Positions 1 through 13,400 of a DNA stretch of 64,000 nt are shown here, one piece after another. Numbering within the stretch: position 1 is the first letter of the stretch; each line of letters begins with the position of its first letter. The stretch comes from Formicarius rufipectus. Taxonomy: Eukaryota > Chordata > Aves > Passeriformes > Formicariidae. Position numbers and translations under genes: made by a program. Under the pieces are notes generated by a model, which saw only the letters and a list, made by a program, of their open reading frames with translations, made no database searches and had not been told where the DNA came from. The DNA lies in NCBI GenBank assembly GCA_013399695.1, contig VXAU01002314.1:85952-149951 (forward strand), written 5' to 3'.

Positions 1-1340
1 TGTTAGTATATGAAGGCATTAATGGAGCTGTGTACTCAATAGGGACTTATGCACCCTGGTTTTATGACCTGTATTTTTTGATGAGCAGCCAAGCAACCCC
101 TGCATGGAAGAAGAAAATTCACTTCTCCCCACCATCTCTCTGACTATTGTTTTTCCCCTTTGCTTTTTTGCATGAAACAAGTCCTAGCCCTGATAGAAAA
201 TAAGCTGTGCAGACACCAGCTGATCACCTTCACAGCAACAAAGGGCTGTATTGCTCTATTAATGAGTGTGTAGCCATCAAGCTGAGGAAAACTGCAGTGT
301 CTACCTGTTCATTACTCCAAGGCTGTGTCAGAAGAACTGCATCCAGCTTGGCCTTCCTGTTGGCTTTGGTGTATTGAAATAACCCCATGTAAGGGCTTGT
401 CCAGAGGACTTGCATGTGGAATGTGTGATGAAAAACAAGCTGGAGGAGTGGGCTTACTTGTCCTGAGTAAAGGGAGGCTAAGGAGCAGAAGAAGCCTTCC
501 TCCTGTCTTTGACTGTGTGATGGGGTGGGGAAGACAGAGAAATACTGTCCACAGCTGCAGAGTGGTTCCACGCATTCTGCTCTGAAAAGCCAGTAAGAGA
601 AATCCTGATAAGCTAATGGAAAGAAAGCAGCCTTTACTTCGAGTGATTTCATACATTGGAATGGATTGTCCAGAAAGGTTGTGGCTACTCTGTCTTGAGA
701 ATGAGTGAATGATTTGAAACTCACTATGGTTCTGGGCAACCTGATCTGCGTTGGCTCTGCAATTGAGCAGGAGGTTAGATAAGATAATCTCCAAGGTCCC
801 CTTCAATCAAAATTATTGATTAGACGGTTGCTAGTGAGATGAGAGCCTTTGTAATCTGTTTATAAAGTCGATGAAGGAGTTTTGTTTAGCTTTAGGTCCA
901 GCTTGTCTATTCATGAGTATTTATATGTGTGACAAACATACAGACGTTCCACTGACTGGATCTTGTGCTGTAGAATGGTGTGTTTGGAGATCTCCTTCCT
1001 CACTTTTTCCTCTAAAGATTTAACATCTCTAATGGTTCCTTTAAGGAGATGTAAGGTAAATCAAACTAGTTTGAGACAAATAATGCTTGCTTGAGTGTGT
1101 TTGTGTCTGGAGGAGGCCTTAGTGACTTCTGCTCTCCTTTTACTGAAATCAAGCTCTTAGCAGACAGTTGTCTCTCACCTGTGTCAGTAAAGCACCTGGT
1201 TATTTCATTTAACTTTAGTAACAAGTAGGAACATGAAAAATCAGCAGATGGTTAGATTTCTTCTTCTGGGTCAAGCATCTGGATTTGCACATACCAAAAT
1301 GCTTGTAACGCTTTCTGTGTTTGACTTTCAATGTTCACAG
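1..1340 (+). other. SOS1: SOS1 intron (right end), no gene seen
   Basis: Non-coding sequence before the first SOS1 exon in the window. It contains one CR1 tail at about 640-835; I see nothing else recognisable. Confidence 0.7.
640..835 (+). repeat. CR1 LINE 3' fragment
   Basis: The stretch resembles the 3' end of CR1: GTCCAGAAAGGTTGTGG near the left and AGATAATCTCCAAGGTCCCC near the right, matching the usual 'wide-awake' pattern of CR1 tails. It is diverged and lacks a clear terminal octamer repeat, so it is an old copy. Confidence 0.6.
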
Positions 1341-1468
1341 CAACTGGAAGAAAAAAGTGAGGATGAAGAGGATAAAGAATGCTTGAAGCAAGCAATAACT
1401 GCCCTACTCAATCTTCAAAGCAGTATGGAACGGATATGCTCCAAAAGCCTTGCAAAACGACGACTTAG
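1341..1468 (+). CDS. SOS1: SOS1 coding exon, end of DH domain (human exon 9 equivalent)
   Basis: 128 bp, starts in phase 0 after ttcacag and ends after two bases of a Ser codon before GTAAAC. It encodes QLEEKSEDEEDKECLKQA and onwards to SLAKRRL, the C-terminal helices of the DH (Rac exchange) domain. The reading frame is also open upstream into the intron, but the acceptor sets the start. Confidence 0.95.
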
Positions 1469-4400
1469 GTAAACGTTTCCGGTTTTCCTGCTTTCTGCTC
1501 TTAATGCTTTGCTATAAATCCAGGGCTCCCAGTTTCCTCTTTTAGTAAACAATGAACAAAATAGTTTGTGACAAGCCTACTTTTTCAGAGGAAGTGACAT
1601 CAAAGCCAAGATAATTTGTTATTGTTTTAAAACAGTTCTAATTTCTATGTGTCCTTGCAAACTAGTAGTTGAGACGTTCTGAGAATTCACTGGTAAGTAG
1701 AAAGTTATGGTATTTGTGGGTTAATTATGCTCAGATAATAAATATCCACCTACATATATTGTAAAAGTAACTTTCTGTCATTAGAAGGGAATGCTCATGA
1801 ATTTAAAACTACTTAATCTGAAGAGTTTTTTGTGCTCTGACTAGTTAAAATTATCACTGGATAATAAATAGATGTATAGCTAGATAGTACTTAGTTGTAC
1901 TGGTGTAGCAAATTCCTTGATTATGCTATCTACTGTTTCTTTAAATGCTGATATTTGTGTAAACATGTTAAAACTTTGCTTTTGCTCTTAAAATTGTTTC
2001 AATATTTTCTTTGCCAGACAAGCTTTGTGCTGCAAAGGTTAATCTTTAGGCTTGGACATGAATGCATTCAACAGCTTATTTTTTCTGAATGAGGTTGTGT
2101 CAAATTAATGCAAACCAAAATTGTTCTGTTGGTTATGGAAGTGAGTGGATTGTTCGGCTAAGAGGCACTAATAGTTTGTTTGTTTCTGGTTGCCTGTGTT
2201 CAGGTAAAACATTCATTGCCGAAAATAAATGGAGAATTTATCAGATGAGATACTTAACAGAAACATTAGTCAAGGTTTATAATTATGCTGATATCAAGTA
2301 CTGAAAGTGTAGAATTCACACCACTCAGAATGATGATCTGGTGTTTTTGCTGGTAGTGGTGGTTGTGTTTTTCAAACACATATACTAACAAGCTGCCTTT
2401 CTCCTCTACTTCACTGAAGTGAATCTGCATGCCGGTTCTACACTCAGCAGATGAAGGGGAAACAGCTAGCAATTAAGAAAATGAATGAAATCCAGAAAAA
2501 TATTGATGGTTGGGAAGGTAAAGACATTGGACAATGCTGTAATGAGTTCATCATGGAAGGAACACTCACACGTGTAGGCGCAAAGCACGAGAGACACATA
2601 TTTCTATTTGATGGCTTGATGATTTGCTGTAAGTCGAATCATGGCCAGCCAAGACTTCCTGGTGCTAGCAATGCAGAGTATCGATTAAAGGAAAAGTTCT
2701 TCATGCGAAAGGTACAAATCAATGATAAAGATGACACTAATGAGTACAGACATGCCTTTGAAATCATCTTAAAAGATGAGAACAGTGTTATTTTTGCTGC
2801 TAAATCAGCTGAAGAGAAAAACAATTGGATGGCAGCATTGATATCTTTGCAATATAGAAGCACCCTGGAAAGAATGTTGGATGTAACAATGTTACAGGAA
2901 GAAAAAGAGGAGCAGATGAGATTTCCAAATCCTGAGCTTTATAGATTTGCAGAACCTGACTCTGAAGAGAATATTGTGTTTGAAGAAAACATGCAGCCCA
3001 AATCTGGAATCCCCATCATCAAGGCAGGAACTGTTGTGAAGCTCATCGAGAGGCTGACTTACCACATGTATGCAGGTGAGGCACTTCATTTATATAGCCA
3101 AAACTCAAGGTGGTGAGTCTTTTATACTTCTCTTCCTGTGTTAAATACATGCAGCAAAATACATAAAGTGAGTAGAAAGTGAATGTGCTTTGCAGTGCAC
3201 ATACTCGAATGTGCTGTTTGAGTTATAGTGTTTGAGATCTAAATATGCACTGCCATAGCTGTTAACAACATGAATCCTGTTTCGCTGAACGTAGCGGGAT
3301 ATGCATGTGCATAAGGTTATTCTCGTGCAAGGGATGGGGGGATGGGGACCTGCAGGAATTGAGCTCTAGACAATACTTTTTCCTTTATGCCCCAGGCTAC
3401 AAGAATTGCCTTCCCTGGAGACTTCCAAGGCTGGGTGGCACATGAAGCACCAGCATTGCAGGAGAGAATTATGGGCCCAGTGTTTTCAGTTAAGGGTTGT
3501 ACTCTATCATCTATTACCTATGTCCGTGCTGGCATGTAATGGAAAGACCAATATCAGCTTGATAGAAGCAGTAATTTGCATAATTTGACCTCAGAACTTT
3601 GCCTTAATCAGAACTTCAGTGAGGATTTGATGTAAGGACTTTTGACTTAGGGTTTGTGTTTGTGTTGAAGACACATGAAGACATTCGTATGATCATCCAG
3701 GCTAACCTCAGTGTGTGGAGTTTTTCGTGATAACGTCCCAGCATTTTCATAAGCTCTGCTGCAAAGCATGGGCTTGCATTTGGGGTCTGGATTTTTTTGT
3801 TGTTCTTTTTCTGATTCTATCTGTATGTCAGTTATTCTAAAATGTCACACATCTTAGTGCTTTTTATATTCAGCAGTTTCTTTTTTTTTTCTTTCCTTCT
3901 TTTTGCACTTGGATTATCACAGGTTGTTCCTCTTCATCTCAGCCCTAAATACCCTGCATAAACCAGAAATATTTGTCTGAAAGAATATAATTTTAATAAT
4001 AAAATATATATAAAATATAAAGAATATCATTATAAGCAGAATATAATTTCTGTAGTTTAGTACTCCATTTACTTTTTTAAATACTTATAATTCCATCTCT
4101 TTACTCACTGCCTTTATTGCTCTTCTTCTCATTTCCTTGAATTTTTCTAACATTTACTAGAAAGCTAAATGTAATAATTGTGCTGGAAGTTTTTACCAGA
4201 GCAGTTTTGATCTTGTCTTCATTGTCTTGTAGCTTTAGAAACATGTAGTTCTTGGCTTCAAATTTTAAGGCATGATTTATTCCATCATTTTATGAGTTTG
4301 AAAATTAAAATCAATTCAGCCTTAGAGAGAGGAAAACACTTTTATTATTATTTTTAAGGCTAGCATTGTCTTTGCCAAAGAAATAGCAAAAATACTACTT

Positions 4401-7400
4401 CACTAGTGTCCTTATGAACATCTGCTTTGCTTTGGCTAACTTGTGCACCATTGAGAATTGCCTTTTTCAGATGTGCTGGGATTTCAGTGCCATAGCCATT
4501 GTTCCAGGTGCTAACAGGGCTCTAACAGGGCTCTTCAGGCATTGTATCTGCCAAGGGACCCACAAACTACCTTCTCAGTTCCATAAACAGGAAGGCCTGT
4601 TTTTTTGCAGTTTGTGGCTTGTTGAAATACATCTCTTGTGTGGGGTTTTTTGCATCTGCATATTTTTCTTTGGCCCTTCTAGCACATAGAATCTCAGGAA
4701 TTCAGATAATTGATTAGATCCATTTCATCCACTGTCGTTTAAATCCCTGCTTGTGACAGTCTCTATTTAACAGAGCTGTAAGTAGGTTGCTTGAAGCCCA
4801 GTGTTGTATGTATGGGTGACATTGACCAAACTACTGCATGAGAAAACTGATAACATGGGTACTGACACAGGCTGAAAAACATTGACCAAAAGGATAAAAA
4901 TGGTTGTCATGTAATGTATTTAGCCTGTCTTTGTAGCCTTAAAGTTCTTAGTGCAACATTCATGAACCTGATGCTGAATTGCTAGATTGTGCATCATTTC
5001 TCAACACTTTTATCTTCTGTACCTTCTGTTTTATACTTTGTACTCTATGAGCAAAAACATCATTGTTCTAATCATTCTGTGCAGTCTTTTCCAGGGCTGC
5101 AAAGAAATAAGAGATACAATGACTCAGCCAGAAATGCTCTGTTGTACAGGAAACACCATCCATTTTCAGTGTAAATCATTCAGTGTTTTGTTGCATCTTG
5201 TGAGATGCAGGGAGTAGGGCACCAACTTTCTATGGTAACCCTTTAGCTCTTTCATAGATGTATCAGCTGAGCTCAACGCTTCTCATTTGCTTGGTAGTAT
5301 GGAAAGATGGGTACTCTGGTGATGCATAAAGAAACAGCTAAGGACAGGAGAAATGCATTTCTTGCCCAACATAGGATTGTGTATGTGTGACAGTAATACT
5401 AAAATACTTTATTAACTTTATATTCATATGCTGGAATAGCAAGCCCTTTCTTTTCCCGGGCAACTTTTCTCAAGTACGATGTGGCTGGTTATGTCAGCTT
5501 TGAACTTACAGTCTAAAGACAGTATTTACCATAGCTGTGACTTTCCTTTGGGTTTTTATCTTTGTAGGTCAGGTGGTATGAGGAATAATTACAGATAAAG
5601 TTGCAGAGGTGGTATGAATTTGTTGTAGGTAGCTGAAGAGCAGTTTAGTTAGTTCCATGCTGAGGAGTCCATGGGCTGTGTTCAGACAGTAGTCAAATCA
5701 TATCTCAATGTTGCAGAGAGGGAAGCAAGCAGCCAATCAGTGTGATTTATAAGCAAGCTCCATTTATTAGCAGCATCAGACTATGTTATATACTCTTTAG
5801 TACAAAGCATAACAAAGGCGTCTTCCTTAGTAGATTTCTGATTGGCTTAATAATACAAAGGCTGTGTTCATATTTTTGGAATTACAGCAATAATCAATCA
5901 AGTTACTCCCTTGATAGCTCAGTACATTCTTGACATATCTGATTATTAGCGAGGGGCTTGTTCTTTTATTAGTAGCAAGGCCATGCTCGCCATATACTTC
6001 GATACAGTATCAATGCAGAAAGGAATGAACTAAACACAAGTGTTACAAAGTAACTCTTCTAATGAGCATGGCCTTGCTCTTGTAACCACTCTCCAACATC
6101 TCAACCTTTTTGTCATCTGTGAAGATCTACATGATGCATCTTACTTGTAGATATGGGTGTTAGACTTTTTATTTTAATTCCCTCACCCCCCTGACAATGC
6201 ACAAATCATTTTAGCAGCCTAAATACTTCTCCATTACACTGTCGAACAGGGACAGCTCTAAGGGAGCAATGCTGCTGGGGCTGGGAGGCATCTCATCAGC
6301 ATGAGAGCTCAATCAGGGAGACAGCCCTGATGGTCACCTGGTCACAAGGTGTGGCAGACAGTCCAAACTATCCTGTGGTGGAGCAGCAGAACAGGGAGAA
6401 ATCTCCTCTGCAAAAGGAGCTTTCCTTATATTTTCACATGACAGAAAACAGCCCTTCAATTAGAAATTCAAGTTCTGGCCCTTTTTACGTATTCTGATGA
6501 GTTTTAGTTGTTTTAATGCTTCTGCATTAATTATCTTCTCTTGCCTGATTCTTGTTTGAGAGCAGCTGGGTTCGGTGGTATCAATTTAAAGTCATGGCAA
6601 TTTTTTTTTTTATCTATAGGGCAGTGCTCTTCTATTTTTAAAGCTTTGATATGTTAAGAGTGCTTGTGCGTCATCATAGTGTCCGTTTCCTTTCTTAAGG
6701 AATTCAAGGGTGATTATTTATAAATCCTTGTAGAACAAGTTATTGTTCTTTTTTAGCTTTCAAATTGGCTGCATTGAAGAGAGAATTATCACGTGAACAG
6801 ACATCCTGGCTAACTAGTGTTGTCTGTATATTTTTTAACACTATTTTGAGTTACAGTCTTTGCTAGTAAGATAACAAAGTTAGGTTTGATTTTCTAATCT
6901 ACTTCTTTTAAATTTCAGTGTGTATTGTGGGTTTATATGCCAACCCTACCTGTAAATAACAATAGCTATGACTCAGTGCTTGCAGTGATCTGAAAATGTT
7001 AATTGCTATGGGGGCTTTCTTTTTTGTGTAGAAAGAATCTCTTAGGGTAGATGCTGTGTACAGAATGCAAGCTGCAAAAGCATGAGTTACTCTGCTTCTT
7101 TAGTACAACAGAAATTTTGTATTTCTCTGATGGGGATGATGGGGACCTAGATGATATTTTTTGTGCAAAAGATATTGGAGTTTTGCCCTTGAAAATAATT
7201 TGGGACTGTACAGTTTCAAAGAGTAATGGCAGAAAAATGGAGTAATGAACGACATGGGTAAAGCAGAATAGCCAGTTGTTTAAGAAATGGGAATTAGTGT
7301 GTAACAGAAAAGCAAGGAGGTGCCCTGTCACACCATACACACTTAACTTGTGTGACCCATCACCATGAACTGTTGCTCAAATGAATATCTTCATAGGAGA

Positions 7401-10400
7401 TAAGAGTAGAAGGTTCATTCAGATGGGCAAGATGCTGGTAAAGAGTTAAGGAGGATTTAAAAACAGCTCTTAAAAATGCTTATTCCAAGAAACAAGTCTA
7501 ATATAGCGTTAGGTCAAATAATGCAAGATTTTTTCCTACATTACAGCCTATAGGAATTCCTGCTTCAAGTCCTGTGTCCTCCTCTTCAGCTGTTCTGTCT
7601 TAGGCTAATTACTAGTTGGGGTTTGGTTTTAAAATCTGAATGTGCATTTAATATTCAAGGCCATTGCAATCCACTCATTAATTTTGTTCAGTGATAACAG
7701 TGTTAACCTTGTTTCTAGTGAGCTCTGTGCAGTACCAGTGTGCTGTCACTGCATTTCCTCATACTTGACAAATGGTTTTGCTTTTGTAATTATGGGAGGC
7801 ACTTTGGTTTTCTGTTTTGAATACTTAATTGTTTTTAAAAAACATTTTCTTATTTTAAATGAATCGGTATGTAATTAGTCCGTTTAATGGAAATCAGTTG
7901 ACTTCCTTGAAGTTAAATAAATAAAACCTCAAAGTATAGCTCTCAAGTTAGCTGAAAAAATATCTAGGCTGCCTTAACCATGACCAGTTGTGCCGCTTGA
8001 GGGGAAATATTTTCCCCTAGAACAGGCCATTTCTACCCAATGCAAAGTTACTTGCTGTGTCTTTTGAGTTACCTTGTCCTGATCATTGTCAAAACTGAAG
8101 TTGTTGACTTAGATGGCTCATAAATGAAATTGTCTGTTTATTATTTTTGAAGTCATTGGAAAATAATCCTGTCTTTTAATAATTAAAAGTGGGGGGGGAA
8201 GTAATTGTTGTGAACTCTCAACAGAATAAAAATTGGTTTTAAATTCTTTGTATTTCTATTTTAAGAGATTCTGAATTTTTACCAAAGCCATTTAAGTATA
8301 CATCATATTCTCTGTAAATTAATAGACTGGCATCCTTAATTTTAAAGGATAATTGAAGTTATTTTAAAGGAAAAAAAATCAGGTAATTTCTGATGTAAGT
8401 GTAAAATTATTCTTTGTCTTAGATCCCAACTTTGTTCGGACTTTTCTCACAACATATAGATCCTTCTGTAGACCTCAGGAGTTGCTGAGTTTGCTAATAG
8501 AAAGGTATGCCACCATTAAATACACTATTTCTGTGAAGTGTGAATTTTATTTGTTTTTTAATTTTCACTTAGAGTTTGTAAGATTCTGGCTTTCCAGTTG
8601 GTTTTGATTCACTTCAAACACTGTTGAAAAAATGGTTACATTCAAGGATTGCCAGTAAAATGTGGAAGTTTATATCCAGGACTTTTTAATATTGTTCAGG
8701 TAGCTCCATTAACTTCCAGTGTCCCACAGTTTTGTCTTTGAAATCTGTATTGGATTTGGCAAAATTTCCTACGTACTTGCCAAGACGCAAGATTCTGACA
8801 TGTGGAAATGTTCTAAATTCAAAGCTGTCTTTATTGCATGCATGCTGTGACCCAAATCAGTGTGATAGAAGCCTAGTGCTTACACCCATCTTCTGTGCTA
8901 GGTTTGAAATCCCAGAGCCTGAGCCAACGGAAGCTGACCGTATTGCTATGGAGAACGGAGACCAGCCTCTTAGTGCAGAGTTAAAACGATTTAGGAAGGA
9001 GTACATTCAGCCTGTGCAGCTACGGTGAGTTTTGCATCAAGGTGAACCAAACTTGAGCTCCTTTCAGTCTTTGGAAGTACCATCTTCTGGATGCACTGAC
9101 TCTTTTTCATAAGAGCAGCCTTTCTTGTAGATGCTTTGATGGGGAAGGTAGACTGTATTGTCGAGTGTTTGCTTATTCTTTGCTCTTGCAGAGTATTAAA
9201 TGTTTGTCGGCACTGGGTAGAGCACCACTTTTATGACTTTGAGCGAGATGCTGATCTTCTGAAACGGTTGGAGGAATTCATTGGAACAGTAAGAGGTACT
9301 TACAGTTTCTTAAGTCCTGGCATCCCTTTTCAAAGATGTAGGATGGAATCACTTTTCACTGAGCAGACGAAGAAAAACAAGATTACTTATTAAACACTTC
9401 ATAAAGACCATAAAATAAAATTTCATCAATCCCCTCCACACACACTGTTATTCAAAATCTGTCCCCTGTTCAGAATAATGTTTGTTATTTACGTGAATAA
9501 CTACTGGTTCTGTTGTAAAGGGACTGAAATAATGCAAGGTAATAAGAACTGGGTAATGATCAGGACAAAATAATTGCTTTGATTGTCATCTTAAACTTTG
9601 CACAAGGGTAATTTTTATCAAAGTTTGATGACAGAAACAACTGTTTCTTTGAAACAAGAGTTTCCAGCTATTTCACAGTGCATATTAGAATGGTAGGACA
9701 CTTTGCAGTTGTGATTGTACAACTTTTCCTGTTGCTTTTTAAATAAAACCAAGACAGATACAGGAGCAGTTTGTAGGAAAATACTCTGTCAGAGAAGCAT
9801 TTAATGGTTATTTAGCAATTTAAAATGGGAGAATGAGTTTGGTAGTTTAACAGGGGTTACTGGTAAATTTTCAATGGTCTTGTGCATGAAATATTTATGA
9901 TGTAGAGCTAAAACGATATTTGGTTTTTCGATTTTATTCTTAGCTTTGATGGTAAATGCAGCACAGGGAGTAACTTCTCCCAGTTTGTTCTTTTGACTTT
10001 TTGTGTTTTTTGGACATGTAGTCTTGCCCAGAGTATAAAGTTCAGGGTATTTGCAGAAATGCATTTTGGGCCAAAGAAGGTTAGATCCCATAACCTCATT
10101 GCAAACGCAGAAAAGAAAGGAAAGCATCTAAATCAGAGCAGGAACCTAGTTTGGGTGTCCTGATTTGTGATTGGCAAACTCGTGTTCAGCACTGGCTGTT
10201 GAGGAATTCTTTCTATGTTTGAATACTTTTACACTTGTGTGGAAATGCCTCTTCTAAAGACTATATGGTTGCTTTAATTTACTGGGGTTTGGGTTTAAAT
10301 CCAAAGATTTTGAATTATACTGACCTCTTAGGAAAAGCAGTATTAAGAGTGACTAAATAGTAATTTTCTCTGTGTGCCAGGCAAAGCAATGAAGAAATGG

Positions 10401-13400
10401 GTTGAATCGATCACAAAGATAATCAACCGGAAAAAGCAGGCACAAGCCATTGGGCCGAGCCACAACATCACCTTTGAGAGCCCACCCCCGGCGGTTGAAT
10501 GGCACATAAGCAAACCAGGGCACACAGAGACTTTTGACCTGCTCACTTTGCATCCCATAGAAATTGCTCGGCAACTCACTTTACTTGAGTCAGATTTTTA
10601 CAGGTAACTTTCCTCCTCTGGAAAACACTTGACACAAATCAAAATATTCTTTAGCATGAAATTGTTTCTGATGTGAAGCCCCATGGTAGGTCAAGGGGCT
10701 CTACCACTGATGTATATTAATTGTTGTTTTTGCAGAAAAATACCCTCTGAAGTACCGTATTTGTTTTATCCTCCGCAAGTTAACATGTGACTGTTATATG
10801 CTGTTAATTATATTGTGCTCCAGTTTTCTCTTCTTACTTTCTGAGTAGATCAGCCTTTGAGAAGTATGAACAATAATTGAATTAGGTTTTTTTCATATCC
10901 TAGTTTTTGAAGCAAATTATGGACCATGCCAGGTCTCATCAGATGTCCCTGATAGGTTGTTCGTGCATTGGAAACTCAGATTTTATTATGGTGAATGAAA
11001 GACATCAGTTAGATGAACAGAGATGGTTAAGAGTTGCATAAATAACAAACACTTTCAGTCTAAAAAGGAAGTGTAGAAACACTAGTCATGAAGGAGCCTA
11101 ACGTTATAGAAGAGAAGTGATACCTAAGAATTTATTTGTAAATATGAATTCCAAATTCAGTGAACATAAAGAGGGTTTTATCTTCTTTCTTGCTTTTAAT
11201 TACATTTTTTGATAATGCATCCACTTTTTTAGAGCTGTGCAGCCGTCTGAACTTGTTGGAAGTGTGTGGACAAAGGAAGATAAAGAAATAAATTCTCCCA
11301 ACCTTCTGAAAATGATAAGGCATACAACTAATCTCACTTTGTGGTTTGAAAAGTAAGTGACTTTCCTGAATCTGCGCCTACTTCATACCCGGACATTTAC
11401 AGTCATTCACAAGGTTACTGTGAAAAATTCCTTTTTGGAAGAATTACTGTTTTGAGTTGTGTTTAGTTGCTAAAACTGGTCCCTGTGAGAATTTTAGCAT
11501 AATGGTCTCAGCTTTTTATTCTTACAATATTTTCAAATATCTAAACATGTTCAGAACTGTCTCAGCTAATTTCATAAGCTCAAATTTACATTGCAACTTA
11601 ATATTTGATTTTCAAAAACTCATCAATGCTCTAATGCAAAATCAAATGTTCTTCTGTATTTAGATGCATTGTGGAAACAGAAAACCTAGAGGAGAGAGTA
11701 ATTGTAGTGAGCCGGATAATTGAGATCCTGCAAGTTTTTCAAGAGCTAAATAACTTCAATGGTGTCCTTGAGATTGTCAGTGCCATGAACTCTGCTGCAG
11801 TGTATAGGTTGGATCACACATTTGAGGTACAGTGAAATGTTTTCCATTTTTGGTGTGGGAGTGTAATGCAGTGTACCTTAACTCCACTAAAAACCTGCTT
11901 TTCAGTAAGCATGTTCTTCAAAGAAAGAGTAAGGAAAGTAAATTCCACAAGAAATTAATCTATCAGGGTGTAATAGAGAGGATATTTCCTTCGTTTCAGA
12001 AGCAAGAACTCCATCCTCACTTAAGAAAAGCATCTCAGAATACCGGAGCACTCTCCTCATGGTTTCTGATTCAAGTATCAGTGGAGACCATTACTCTTAG
12101 TATTGTTGCTAGACCGCACCTTTATCCTGCCTTTCCAAACAGCTGTCAATTCTCTCTTTTAAGCAAATTCCAAGTCGCCAGAAGAAGATTTTAGAAGAAG
12201 CTTATGAACTGAGTGAGGATCATTATAAGAAATACTTGGCAAAACTCAGGTCCATTAATCCTCCTTGTGTGCCTTTTTTTGGTAAGTACGGTTGGTTTGA
12301 ATGAGCTGTATCACACATAAACATTTGGGAAATACTGAGCTAAGGTACTGAAGACTATGAACAATAGTGAGAAGTCAATTTTAACAGGAGGGGTGGGTTG
12401 GAATTTCAGGTGCCCAGACATTAACTACATGTATGTGAAAGAAAAATTAAAATTACTATTATTTGCAGGTGTTATTTGCAGTACAAGTAAGGATATCTAT
12501 AGTATCTTAATTATGTATTTACTCATTTTTGCTTTGAATGTGGTTTGAAATAACCAGAAATGGCTTCAATAGAATTCAGTCACATTATAAATATTATTGC
12601 CATTGACTAGTAGAGAAAGAAGGACTGCCTTCCTCATCAAGACTTATAAGAAATAAAGCTAGAGTCTCATTTCTCTTAAATTAAAAGTCTTATTTCTGTA
12701 AAAGCAGAGTTTTCGAAGAAAGTCTCTTCTTATCATCAGACTTAACAGTTCTTCTTTGAAGTAGATTGCAGACATTTAGCAAATTGTGATGCATATGGCA
12801 TTCCTATTCTTGAGCAAGCTCCTGAAATGTTTGTGGCATGTCTGTTCCAAATCTGGACATTGCACTTGTCCAACATAGGCTTCAGGCCAAGACTGAAAGA
12901 AAAGTGTTGATGGCTTTTTTGGCCTTTGACAGAGCTCTGCAAAGACAGCTCAGATCAACTCAGAAACTTTCTGTCCTGCCTCAAAGGTGAGTAGAGGTTA
13001 GCAGGATCAGATGTGAACAGCTTCAGTTGGTTCTGTCAAGTTATCCTTGCAAGAGTCATAATGACAGTTCCACATTATCTGTGGAGAGCACGATTTTCTT
13101 TCTAATCTTCAAATGATTTGATGCAATTATGAAGCCAGGATAAAACCTGAAAATAATTTTTTGGAGTTTAGTTGGAGTGTGTAGTAGAGCAGAGCTGTTA
13201 AGAACACGTGTGTTCAGTGTACTCTTTTAGTGCAAAATGCCAGTAGCATTCAGTTGTGTGAGCTTCCTAAACAATAGAAAGATGCATTGACTTTGGGACT
13301 TAAAAAAGCAGCTTTCTGGAAAAGGCATGTTAAAATATTTAAATTGTTGCCCTTATTTGAAAATTAAGGTGGGAGTCTCTTATTGACCCTAAGAGAAGTT

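Larger units (their letters stand above)
3076..8422 (+). other. SOS1: SOS1 long intron carrying a solo LTR
   Basis: 5.3 kb intron splitting the REM domain. Apart from the LTR at 5709-6098 and simple AT runs near 4.0 kb I see no gene. A G9 run lies near 8191. Confidence 0.75.
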
